Assembly (NCBI GenBank): GCA_030867875.1
Contig: JAOWCC010001634.1
Coordinates: 136,854,365-136,918,364 of the forward strand
DNA length: 64,000 nucleotides
Direction: 5' to 3'
Source: Actinernus sp. WN-2022
Taxonomy: Eukaryota > Cnidaria > Anthozoa > Actiniaria > Actinernidae
The notes beneath the pieces were generated by a model. That model did no database searches and had not been told where the DNA came from. It was given only the letters and a program-made list of their open reading frames with translations. Positions 52,526-61,734 of the stretch are shown here, piece by piece; positions within the stretch are counted from its first letter, which is position 1, and each line of letters begins with the position of its first letter. The translations under genes were made by a program, and so were the position numbers.

Positions 52526-55500
52526 CTCAAGCTCTGTTTAAAAGGTCAGCATATAAATGGTATGTGTACATGTATTAAGTTAGAACTCCCTGTGCTTCGA
52601 GGTACAACATGGGCTAAATTTCTCTTTATCAATAGACAAATTAATAAACTTTCCTCATTTTTTTTTTTGGATGCCTAGTACTTTCCTATGTTGACATCTT
52701 ACTCAAAAACATTTTGAAACCCCCATGTACATATACATGTACATGTAGCTGCCTGCGCCCTAGTGAGGGAACTATGATTTACTGATTGGACATGGAAATT
52801 AAGGGCCCTGGCCCAACCTTTATACTCAGTCAATGGCCCCAAGGAGTCAATGTTTTTTTATCACGTGACCACTTTCAAATTACAAGACAACAAGCAAAAA
52901 ATCTAGCAGGGGTTGGGCTCACATCAAATATGTAAAGCCCCCATCACATGACTTTTGTAAATGGTTTTGAAAGGAAATCATGCAGGGACCCTTAGCTTAC
53001 AGGTCATAATTATGATTATAATACCATGATCGCCTCGGATTCCTTTGTTTGTTCACGCACATTTAATCTCTAAATTCCCTGGCTCATTACAAATGCAAGG
53101 AAAATTTAGAAATATGCATTGTCTTCAACAGGGAAATTTCTAAATTTCCCTGCAAGAACAATGCATATTTCTAATTTTTGCTTGCATCGTAAAGAGAGAA
53201 AACTAGAAGACAATGCAGGTTGGACATGAGGGTGAAAAGCATCAACTCTTGCTCCCCTCTGGCACGACTTAAGCCCTGTGCTACCGGTTGAAAAAATGGA
53301 ACCCAAACTGACCCGACTTCATCATAACCTTCAACGTAATCCATGTGGGATCACGTATTTCAATCTGCACATTCTTCTCTTATTTCTCAAACCCGCTTCT
53401 TCCATGTGGGATACCTAAAACCATATACGCATGACCTTTAAATATTTAGTCAAGCACATATTAATTACATTGTGTTTTACTGCTATTCTTCTTAAAAACA
53501 ACACACTTGTCCCCAGGGGAAGTCAAGGTCATTCAATCGAGCAGTAAAACATTTTCGAAAGCAACTCAACTACAACACCTTTAGTTTAGGCAGAGAAAAC
53601 TAAATTTAATTCTCACACATTTGTTCTGTTCCTCGGCGATCAGAGTATTACAAAGTTATACCATGACAATTCGGGAAATTAGTGATTAAATTTCCCCCTC
53701 AAGCCTCAGGAGAGTTTGTAAAAGTCCCTCGGCTGTCAAGCAGCCTCGGGACTTCAACAAACTCTCCCTTGGCTTGCAGGGAAATTTAATCACTAATTTC
53801 CTTCTTGTCATGGTATTACTGTACTTATAATAAACCTAGCTACATGTAGAATGTATTTATAATTATAAAGCCATGCAAGTGTAACCTGAGAACCACATAC
53901 ATGTAAACCTCTATTATTTCTATTACTAAATTGATGCCTGAGTTCTAAACCTTTATTTGGGCTACCGGTAAATGCAGAATACCCTGCCACTGCAGGTTCA
54001 TTAATAATGCATGTTCTCAAACCTCATACAAACCTTCTAAAAACTTCCCCAAAAAAATCAAAAACCCTAACCACCACAAAATCATTCATGAATAGAATGA
54101 GTCTAAATACAATGGAGAAATTTTGCACAGTTTAGAAGGGGTGCCAGGATGTTCTGCAGTCAACTAGGAGACCATATACAATGTACATGTACTTTCCTTA
54201 CCATTGAAAACTTGAACGAGCTGCATGTGACCCGACTTTGGCCTGATGATGAGAGTGATGTAATATTTGACTTGATCATGAACTCAAGGCACTTTTAGTT
54301 GACCACAGGACTGACAGCTCTATCTAGAAGCTCTGTTTATTTATACAATACAAAAGCTTTTGGTGAGCAACTAAAGGCCTGGGAAGAAATATAATAAGAA
54401 ATACAACTGGATCATTCTTAATATTTATAAAGCAGCTTCGATATTTTAACACGCATGCACTGATGCAGTCGGAGCCATGCAGTCACTCGAGGAGCATTTT
54501 GACAGTCCCATTTTCTGATCTAAAGAATCGTTCGTAATTAAGATTACAAACCGGCTATTTCTTCGACAGAATGAGAAGAATTAGGGAACTGATGAACTGA
54601 ATTACAATGAAAGCTTTGCGAGATTGTACACGACATGAACTAGACACGTTGCAGTATGAAATATGCTTACCTTCGGCTTCGGTCTTCCCAGCGCTTCTTC
54701 ACCGATTTATCCACAAATTAGTTTATGTCTCTCAGTAGCAGCAGTTACTGTAGTCTTTCTAGCAATATAATCTAGTTATAAATGCTGATTTGAAGGTATG
54801 AAGGCTGATTCTCGCCTCTGTTCACATCCACACGAACTGTGAAACCGACAATAATTTTGAAATACAAGTTTTAGCCAATCAGGAATCAAGTCACTATCCG
54901 GGACTTCAAATATCGATCAATTGTTCGAGCACAGGAAGCCCAAGCTCTTTTTAGTCTGACAGGCAGCCAAATTCGCTGAAACTGCATACAGACGCAGCCA
55001 AGAGACAGATAGACGTCAGGTAAGTTTTATTCATTTTATTACAGTATGTTTATCGAAAAGCTAGATTAAAAAATTCCCATACAAATTTATAAAATAGCCA
55101 TCAACAGTGCTTGGGCTACCTGTGATTCGGATGGCGAAGCTAATGAAATTTGATTGTACTCTACAGTTTATTTATCTAATTTTAATAATACCAAACGTAA
55201 CCCACCAAATGCGAAGAAGCATTAGGACGCACATTTTCCCAGTGGCTTTCCAGTACTTTTGAACGGTCACGCAATATTTGCATGATGTATTTTGTGCACG
55301 AACTTATTTAATGTATACTGTTTAAGCGCCGATCAAACGAGTATGTGAGCGCATGGGAACATGAGAGTTTTTTTAAATATTTTATTGATATTTTAATGAT
55401 ACATTGGTATATTTGTCGCTGTGTCCCCCCCACCCCCTACCCCGAGAGTTGCTCAAGAACAATTACGCTCTCGCTTGACCGCCAACTCTCGCCAAATTTG

Positions 55501-56035
55501 AACCTGAGAATTGACAATCGCGAGTTACGTCAACTTCTTGTGACCCTCGTCATCCTCATTTTACCGAGTTGTGAAGGCATTTCAATTAGCCGCAATGCAC
55601 GACGGTGTTCCCTCGTGGCTTTGGATCCCTGTAGCTGGCCTCCCATGCAGGCGGATGAAGGCACCGCGAGTTCCGTTGGAAAATTAAGTCTGCACTGGTT
55701 ATACCGGCGCCTCGACATCCGCTTGGTATCAGACAAAAGTATAAACGTACAAGTCGGTATGTCATGCGCCGTGGTCTTGAGGATTTTTCTTCGCTGATTT
55801 GACTTGTTTCAAAATCTTAAAATGTTTCAAACATATAATATACCAAACAAAGCGATTTTCAATTTTCTACGCAGTTATTAGCATATCAGTCCGTGATCTA
55901 AGTTTGGGTTGAACAAATTTTGCGCTTACGCTGGATCGGACAGCATTAAATATAATTCCCATGTGCCTTAGTGAGCTCTTAAAGCATAGTCCATGCAGTC
56001 TTATTAATCTAAACAATGAATGTGATACACATATT

Positions 56036-57055
56036 CCTGTTAATTTGCCTTATTTTTGCCCATACAAATTCCATCTACTGCCCATATCCTTGCCATATCA
56101 TGGGGATCGTGTCAGCTATTATCTTCTCTGCCCATATAAGTCCCATACATATGGGTTTAATATGGGATCAGTCATACGAGCAATGAAACATTTGTCCATG
56201 CATCCCCCATATGTTTCCCACGTGTATCCCAGATGCTGGGAAAGGTATGGGTTCATGTCTGTGTGGTCTCTGTGTGTCTTCATTCTGCCCATCCAAATCC
56301 CATCTACTGCCCATATCTTTGCCATATCATGGGGGTCGTATGGGTTGTTAGTCTCTGCCCATATAATTCCCATGTATATGGGTTTCATATGGGATCTACG
56401 CGAATAAAGAACCATTTTAGCCCATGCATCCCCCATATACTTCCCATGTATTTACCAGATGATGGGAATAGTATGGGCCTCTACCTATGTGTGCCATGTT
56501 TCGCCCATACAAATTCCACCTTGTACCCATATCTGTGCCATATCATGGGAACCGTATGGGTTGTTACAGTCTCTGCCCATATAATTCCCATGTATATGGG
56601 TTTCATATGGGATCTACGCGAATAAAGAACCATTTTAGCCCATGCATCCCCCATATGCTTCCCATGTATTTACCAGATGACGGGAATAGTATGGGCCTCT
56701 ATACCTATGCGTGCCATGTTTCGCCCATACAAATTCCACTTTGTACCCATATCTGTGCCATATCATGGGAACGGTATGGCTATTATCCTGTCTGCCCATA
56801 CAGTTCCCATACATATGGGTTTCATATGGGATCTCTTTCCCATATGCTTTCCATATATGGGTTTCATATGGGATGTGCTGCCCATGTATTTTCCATATGA
56901 TATCATTTTAAACCCTTACTTTTCCCATATATGGTTTCTGAATGGTAGGTAAACCCATATTTATCCCATGTAACAAAAACTCAAACCCATATAGTTCCCA
57001 TACCAGACCCATGTACATCCCATGTCATACCCATATGAATCCCATATGTTTGGTT
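56036..57055. repeat. Right array of CATATG words with a 219-bp tandem unit
   Basis: CCCATATAATTCCCATGTAT followed by ATGGGTTTCATATGGGATC recurs at about 56358 and 56577, with diverged copies before and after, giving roughly four units. CCATATATGG sites are at about 56850 and 56928. Three frames stay open for a while, but they are repeat translations. Confidence 0.9.
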
Positions 57056-57066
57056 TGGTAAGGGAA

Positions 57067-57191
57067 GTTCCACAACAATTACCACAACGAGTTCCACAAC
57101 GAGTTTCACATAGTATCTTACCGAACATGAGATCAATCTAGCGATAGTATCTATTGCAGGAGCTGGAATTGCATGGATGATATTTCGTTAA
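57067..57191 (+). pseudogene. C-terminal tail of the large viral protein, beyond the insertion
   Basis: The tail resumes with the same proline/glutamine-rich phrase as the left side (QLPQRVPQRV against KKQLPHQ). After a one-base frameshift near 57125 it continues EINLAIVSIAGAGIAWMIF and stops at TAA 57189-57191. The end is a hydrophobic segment of about 17 residues, a probable membrane anchor. It overlaps the stop of the convergent gene at 57188 by four bases, leaving no room for anything else. Confidence 0.75.
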
Positions 57192-57622
57192 CGTTTTTTG
57201 AATTGCTCCACTACAAACACAACTACGGCTACGATTAACAACCAAACATTCTTAGCTAGGAATCATATGGCCTCACCAGCCGTTTTAAATAGGAAGCTAG
57301 CAATTGATCCAATCATTCCAGGTAAAATGTTTCCTAACTTTTTTCCTATTTCTTTTAATCCTTTTCCTAATTTCTTTAATCCTTTTCCAACACCATTAGA
57401 TATACTAAAAAATGCCTTTTTAATCATAGCAGCTGTAACGCCAAGTGTAATACCTAATGCAGCAAGAGTGCTAAGCACCGTTACGCCATGCTTCTTGAAA
57501 ATAGCTTTAACCCTATCTCGCAATGACATGCGTTCTTCTATTTCATTGATCTCTTGTTCGTTTTCTTGAATCTCTTTTTCGTCAATGTCTATTAGTTCCT
57601 GAGCTGCAGTTTTTTTCAGCAT
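57188..57622 (-). pseudogene. Small membrane protein of the virus-like element, nonsense-mutated
   Basis: The frame starts MLKKTAAQELIDIDEKEI, an acidic helical N-terminus, followed by GITLGVTAAMIKKAFF and a GKGLKKLGKGLKEIGKKLGN amphipathic repeat. A TGA at 57263-57265 stops it after 119 residues. The same frame continues beyond for 24 residues with a hydrophobic run (VWLLIVAVVVFVV) and a basic end. The TGA is thus probably a recent nonsense mutation of a membrane-anchored virion protein. It overlaps the neighbour's end at 57582. Confidence 0.65.
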
Positions 57623-58169
57623 CTGTTGAATCGATATCTTTTATGACAGTCTCAGATACTTTCTGTTTCTGTTTGAGGACTTTGATCTTACCTTCTTTCG
57701 TTTCTATAACTTTTTCAGCTGATGGTCCTAATGCAGTTTTTATGGTCTCTGGTAGTTTATCGTTGAGGACCATCTCCTTTGGCGTTTTGAATAGGAGATG
57801 AGCTTTAGCATTCTTCTGGTTGAGCTTTACCCAGACATTGTCATACTCATCTACGCGAGCCGTGAATTTATCATAATTAACTTTTGGGAACCTACCACGT
57901 ATCTTAAACCATGCATCGCTTGTCTGCTCTTCGATAAGCTTAAATGCGATTTCACTTGCTGAAGTTGTTTCACCTTCAATGAACGATGTCTCTTCCGTGT
58001 CGCCACCAATCTCATCACCATTTGCATCAATATTTAACGTTTTCATGGGGATCCACTCATTGGGTGGACCTAATAGTTCGTTCAAGTAATCATCATCATC
58101 ATCGCCACCATCTGGAATTAATGGAGTCTCATCAGTTGTATCAGTCGGGTCAATATCACCATATTCCAT
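57582..58169 (-). CDS. Acidic hypothetical protein of the virus-like element
   Basis: From the ATG at 58169 (MEYGDIDPTDTTDETPL) it has about 195 residues. An Asp-rich stretch (GGDDDDDYLNELL) is followed by WFKIRGRFPKVNYDKF and a lysine-rich C-terminus that overlaps the next gene by about 41 bases. No family recognised. It is divergent from the predicted capsid gene, with the start codons 35 bases apart. Confidence 0.65.
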   Translation of the reverse strand: MEYGDIDPTDTTDETPLIPDGGDDDDDYLNELLGPPNEWIPMKTLNIDANGDEIGGDTEETSFIEGETTSASEIAFKLIEEQTSDAWFKIRGRFPKVNYDKFTARVDEYDNVWVKLNQKNAKAHLLFKTPKEMVLNDKLPETIKTALGPSAEKVIETKEGKIKVLKQKQKVSETVIKDIDSTDAEKNCSSGTNRH

Positions 58170-58203
58170 ATTGAACATAACTACATATCTTGGTATATTC
58201 AAC

Positions 58204-59439
58204 ATGATATCGACGAAGTTAATTCCTACAGAAGCACTAAGAGTGCCACTTGCACTCAAAGCTCAACGAACCTTATATAGAAAAACTTTCACTCCATCAT
58301 CTGTTAATCCAGGTGAGACGCTCTATGTGGAAGTTCCAACGATGGGAGAAGATATCGTATTAGTACCTGGTAGTTTAGCATTATTGGGTGATATCGTATT
58401 GTCTGGGGCCCATGCCAATAATAGAGTCGTTGCAAATGTTGGACGTTGCTTAGTTATACATCGAGTTTGTAAGATAGGAGCTGAAATAGTAGAAGACATT
58501 GCTCGATCGGATCTATTACAAACATATTCCGATATCTATCTATCTACGCAGGAGAGAGAATCGAGAGTACAACAAGGTATTCAATCAGATAACACAAATA
58601 AGCTACGATCTAAGGCCGGTGATGCAGGTACTTCGAATGCTGGTGAGAATGCACTGTTGGCTGCATATGGTTCCAAATATAGAATTCCATTAGACGTTTA
58701 TATTCTGACACAACATGGAGTTCTATATCCACATGCATTAGAAGACACTATTTCATTCGAATTAACTCTAGCCCGCGCTATCGATATAGTCGTTGGATCA
58801 GATTCGACAAAGATAGGTACGTACAAGCTTACCAACATCCAGTTAGAATACGAAGCAATCAAGAATGAAACACTAGCTAGGAATGCATTCAACGCATATG
58901 AAAAAGGTACTGCATTCCTATACGATCACGCAGTTCACTTCAAGTTAGTACCTATCGCTAAGGCATCAGATACTTTGATATCTCAGAATATAAATGTTCC
59001 ACGACGATCATTTGCTGGATTACTTTTTCTATTCGTAGATCCTCCCACTGCCGGTTCACGAGATAGTGAAGCATTCGTAAATCCTGATATTTCGAAGATA
59101 GAGATAGACGTAAATGGAGTTCCAAATAGATTCTTTCCAGGAGGTATGTTAACACCAGATTTTTGGGAGTCCGCAAAAGGATGGTTTTCTACGTCTGAGA
59201 CCTCTATGACTCCTACTAAATTTTACAATAACAGATTTGCCATCCTAGTCGATTGTCGTACAGCAAAAGATTCCTCTGCTCATGGCGATGGAATGGCACA
59301 AACTGGTGGTGGAAAAGATATCGATATTCGTATACATAGAACTTTAAAAGGAAGTGGAAATGTAAACATGCATATCTACGTCCTTGCGGATGCTCAGCTT
59401 AAGATATTGAACAGATCTTTACATAGTATAACATACTGA
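58204..59439 (+). CDS. Predicted major capsid protein (double jelly-roll type)
   Basis: 411 residues from ATG 58204 (MISTKLIPTEALRVP); an in-frame ATG at 58171 would extend it. It is strand-rich throughout (TLYVEVPTMGEDIVLVPGS, YRIPLDVYILTQHGVLYP) and ends with a beta-rich IDIRIHRTLKGSGNVNMHIY. Its length, its position directly before the packaging ATPase and the lack of any other capsid-sized ORF make it the likely hexon-like protein. I see no short catalytic motif to confirm it; a structure prediction would decide. The stop overlaps the ATPase start by one base. Confidence 0.65.
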   Translation: MISTKLIPTEALRVPLALKAQRTLYRKTFTPSSVNPGETLYVEVPTMGEDIVLVPGSLALLGDIVLSGAHANNRVVANVGRCLVIHRVCKIGAEIVEDIARSDLLQTYSDIYLSTQERESRVQQGIQSDNTNKLRSKAGDAGTSNAGENALLAAYGSKYRIPLDVYILTQHGVLYPHALEDTISFELTLARAIDIVVGSDSTKIGTYKLTNIQLEYEAIKNETLARNAFNAYEKGTAFLYDHAVHFKLVPIAKASDTLISQNINVPRRSFAGLLFLFVDPPTAGSRDSEAFVNPDISKIEIDVNGVPNRFFPGGMLTPDFWESAKGWFSTSETSMTPTKFYNNRFAILVDCRTAKDSSAHGDGMAQTGGGKDIDIRIHRTLKGSGNVNMHIYVLADAQLKILNRSLHSITY

Positions 59440-60062
59440 TGGATTCCCTCGTAGAACACATTCCATTCAACACACTCATAGTAGGTCCAACGAATTGTGG
59501 AAAGACTGCATTTCTCATAGAACAACTTCGTGGACCATTTCGTGGTAAGTTCGATTATATAGTATTAATTTGTCCTACGTATGCCCACAACAAAACATAT
59601 CATGGATTTGCCAATCGAGATCCCCACTTTTATGTTATATCTCCACCTCAGAATGCTATCGATACCACATTAAATATTTGTGCAACCTTTTGGTCAGGTA
59701 CTAATACATTATTGATTCTTGATGATTGTGCCGCATCAAAAGATGTAAAACGAAGAACTGACAAACTAGTAGATTTAGCATTCTCTGCTCGACATATAGG
59801 ACTATCTATTTGGGTACTATCCCAACAATTAACGAGTATATGTAAACCTTTTCGTGAGAACGTAGCTATCGTAATTGCATTTCATACGGCATCAGTTATA
59901 GATGGTAAAAAGATATTTGAAGATTACGGAGGCTCACAAGAATGTAATAAGTTACGAACGCTACTTCGATCTCATAAGTTTGCTTGCATATGTTTCTGCT
60001 TGCGACATCCTTTCGAAGTATTGTTAGAGCTACCCGCACCTATAACATATTATCATGGATGA
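59439..60062 (+). CDS. A32/FtsK-HerA-type genome-packaging ATPase
   Basis: 207 residues. Walker A is GPTNCGKT at residues 16-23, Walker B TLLILDDC near residues 90-97, followed by a conserved WVLSQQLT sensor-like stretch. This is the size and layout of the packaging ATPases of Polintons, virophages and large DNA viruses, which drive DNA into preformed capsids. It overlaps the capsid gene by one base and the next ORF by eight bases. The frame is fully intact. Confidence 0.88.
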   Translation: MDSLVEHIPFNTLIVGPTNCGKTAFLIEQLRGPFRGKFDYIVLICPTYAHNKTYHGFANRDPHFYVISPPQNAIDTTLNICATFWSGTNTLLILDDCAASKDVKRRTDKLVDLAFSARHIGLSIWVLSQQLTSICKPFRENVAIVIAFHTASVIDGKKIFEDYGGSQECNKLRTLLRSHKFACICFCLRHPFEVLLELPAPITYYHG

Positions 60063-60621
60063 ATACATCAAAGAACTGGAAGATGGATGTGCTATTACTT
60101 GTCCTACAACCAAATTGGAATTTCCAACCGAATTGGAGGATATCGAAGAATATCGGGAAGTACTTAAGACCTTAGCTGTATTAGGTAAAACGAAAGAATG
60201 TCTAGGACAGAATTTCTCCCTAACAGATATAACTAAACTATCTGAGAAGGACGTAAAACGTTTACATAGTAGATACCAGGCCGTAGTAGCAAATCAAATA
60301 ACAGTACACTTAGTAGATGGTGTACTACGTCAAGTTACTCGCGCAGTCTCATACGTAGCTACACTAGACAACCAACAAGCAATGCTTAAGGATCTACAAG
60401 AAAACCAATTAGCCCGCAATGAGATATCTATGGCGGCTGGTCGATTAGCACTTAAACACGGTCGATTTGTAGCTCTAGCTAGTGTTTTGTTCAATGTAGC
60501 TGATCACATAGTCATTCCTGGTACACCTATTGAACCTTCGCAAGTAACTACTATATCGAATCAAGATGGAGGAACAGACGGATCAGATAACTGCGAATCC
60601 ACCGAAAACAACTCCAACTAA
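60055..60621 (+). CDS. Hypothetical helical protein (188 aa)
   Basis: A mostly helical sequence with an acidic N-terminus (MDEYIKELEDGC), SEKDVKRLHSRYQAVVANQ and NEISMAAGRLALKHGRFVAL, ending in a Ser/Asn-rich tail. No family recognised. It starts inside the end of the ATPase gene and overlaps the following ORF by 56 bases. Confidence 0.65.
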   Translation: MDEYIKELEDGCAITCPTTKLEFPTELEDIEEYREVLKTLAVLGKTKECLGQNFSLTDITKLSEKDVKRLHSRYQAVVANQITVHLVDGVLRQVTRAVSYVATLDNQQAMLKDLQENQLARNEISMAAGRLALKHGRFVALASVLFNVADHIVIPGTPIEPSQVTTISNQDGGTDGSDNCESTENNSN

Positions 60622-60922
60622 AGTAAAAGATCCAAAGAGGGTTGCTGCTGGGAAAGCATTAGCACTAAGTAATAAACTTGCTAGAGAGGCTCAAAAGAGA
60701 GAGATTACACGTGAAAGTGAATTACCTAAAGAAATCAACGTAGATGAAAGTTGGATGAAAAATGTGTCTATCAATACTACTATCGCAGTTATTGGTACGG
60801 GTGCTGCATTAGTTGGTGTATACTATCAATACAGAAGATATAGAGACGACACTCATAAGAACGTTAGTCCGATACGACGACCCGCGAGTCCTGTAAAGAC
60901 TACGGTACCAGATATGGAGTAA
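60566..60922 (+). CDS. Small single-pass membrane protein (118 aa)
   Basis: A basic N-terminal half (KDPKRVAAGKALALSNKLAR) is followed by one transmembrane segment (TTIAVIGTGAALVGVYYQY) at about residues 70-88 and a basic, proline-containing tail. Small membrane proteins next to the packaging ATPase are common in this virus group. Exact role unknown. Confidence 0.65.
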   Translation: MEEQTDQITANPPKTTPTKVKDPKRVAAGKALALSNKLAREAQKREITRESELPKEINVDESWMKNVSINTTIAVIGTGAALVGVYYQYRRYRDDTHKNVSPIRRPASPVKTTVPDME

Positions 60923-60957
60923 CAATTAAAGACTAGAGATATACGATATATATTAGG

Positions 60958-61167
60958 ATGGATAAAGAATTGATGAAAACAGTAACCGATGCTGCTATGA
61001 TAACTGGAATAGCTACTGGTATTGGTTGGATCGTAAAAAAGGTTACCAGGGAATCTATGCTTAACGATCCTTCTATTTCTATTATAAATTACGTGAAGTG
61101 GACTGCAGTAATAGCTGGTAGCATATATGCAAAACAATATCTCGAGAAACAAAAGACCAAAACATAA
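60958..61167 (+). CDS. Small hydrophobic protein (69 aa)
   Basis: MDKELMKTVTDAAMITGIA and YVKWTAVIAGSIYAKQYLE give two hydrophobic segments around a DPSISI turn. It is preceded by GATATACGATATATATTAGG, a TATA-like leader, and its stop overlaps the next ATG by one base. Confidence 0.65.
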   Translation: MDKELMKTVTDAAMITGIATGIGWIVKKVTRESMLNDPSISIINYVKWTAVIAGSIYAKQYLEKQKTKT

Positions 61168-61601
61168 TGGCTTCAGCTATCGTAATGGCCATTTTCGGAG
61201 CAGTTTTGAATGCAACGGCATTTACTGGTAGTCAAGTGCTTGCTAAGATGTTTGGTGGGAAAGACGAAACTGCTAATATAGAACGAGAGAGACACGATAG
61301 GGAAACGGAAAAATTCATTGCTGAGAGGGAGGCATATATCGAAGAACATCAAACATTGTCCGATTGGATACGCAAACAGGAAGTTTCTGAACGCGATGCT
61401 CATAATAATCAACTCGATAGCAACCGAGCTTTTGTGCAATCCGATAAGTTACGTCAGGCACTGAAACGACTCAAAACAATGAAAGAACCTCGTTTATCTG
61501 ACTACTATCAACCCTCAAGCAATCAGAAGACTGGTGAGTTGATCTATGTTGGTGGTGGAATGCTAGTTGGTGGTTATGCTGTTAGTCGATATGCTTTTTA
61601 A
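61167..61601 (+). CDS. Coiled-coil protein with hydrophobic ends (144 aa)
   Basis: The hydrophobic N-terminus (MASAIVMAIFGAVLNATAF) is followed by a highly charged helix (RERHDRETEKFIAEREAYIE) likely to form a coiled coil. LSDYYQPSSNQK and a glycine-rich hydrophobic C-terminus follow. Possibly a structural or membrane-linked virion protein. It ends just before the second A/T-flanked hairpin. Confidence 0.65.
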   Translation: MASAIVMAIFGAVLNATAFTGSQVLAKMFGGKDETANIERERHDRETEKFIAEREAYIEEHQTLSDWIRKQEVSERDAHNNQLDSNRAFVQSDKLRQALKRLKTMKEPRLSDYYQPSSNQKTGELIYVGGGMLVGGYAVSRYAF

Positions 61602-61633
61602 AAAACGAGAATTTTTACGTTCAACGAGATACT

Positions 61634-61705
61634 AAAAAAAGAAAAAAAAGAATAAGAACTAGTTGGTTAGATAAGTTCTTATTCCTTTTTTTTCTTTTTT
61701 TTTCT
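61634..61705 (+). terminator. A-run/hairpin/T-run 3'-end signal 2
   Basis: AAAAAAAGAAAAAAAAG, then AATAAGAACT, a 12-base loop, AAGTTCTTATT and two long T runs. Together the A and T runs prolong the stem to more than 25 pairs. It separates the coiled-coil gene from the integrase. It matches the design of 43398-43469, and both contain AGAAT(A/G)A in the stem. Confidence 0.75.
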
Positions 61706-61734
61706 TGTTAAAGGTTAGAATACATAGATATATA

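Larger units (their letters stand above)
48366..56035. other. Interior of the 9.6-kb element: nested foldbacks, no confident gene
   Basis: Foldback at about 49,495-49,970 (AGTTTTAAGAACATCAAATT and inverse). Larger foldback at 50,390-52,525 (GAGAAGTTTCAGTCTT and AAGACTGAAGCTTCTC at the ends, GCGGGCAGAAGAACTC pairs inside). Hairpin 53,104-53,180 (GAAATATGCATTGT). MITE 53,656-53,818 (ACCATGACAA, GAAATTAGTGATTAAATTTC). The 54,900-55,020 stretch ends with a strong splice-donor context (GACGTCAG|GTAAGT). The 55,345-55,797 frame has no protein-like character in my view. Confidence 0.65.
47447..57064. mobile_element. 9.6-kb element with CATATG-type arrays at both ends, inserted in a viral gene
   Basis: It begins CCCTTACCAAA (47447) and ends with the exact inverse TTTGGTAAGGG (57064). 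Next to both ends are about 1-kb arrays of CCCATATGGG-like words. The interruption point lies inside a viral coding sequence whose two halves sit exactly on either side. No transposase-like ORF was found, so it is non-autonomous or has lost its gene. A clear target duplication is not visible; AA at both edges is the most I can see. Confidence 0.78.

Noticed and set aside
55345..55797. 150-codon ORF inside the 9.6-kb element
   Set aside because: No domain-like pattern, an antisense frame is equally open, and it is surrounded by non-coding repeats; kept only as unassigned sequence.
55420..55800. Ribosomal RNA fragment
   Set aside because: The segment is GC-richer than its surroundings but shows no recognisable conserved rRNA block.
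56119..56952. Several ORFs in the right array
   Set aside because: All are translations of the 219-bp CATATG repeat unit in different frames.
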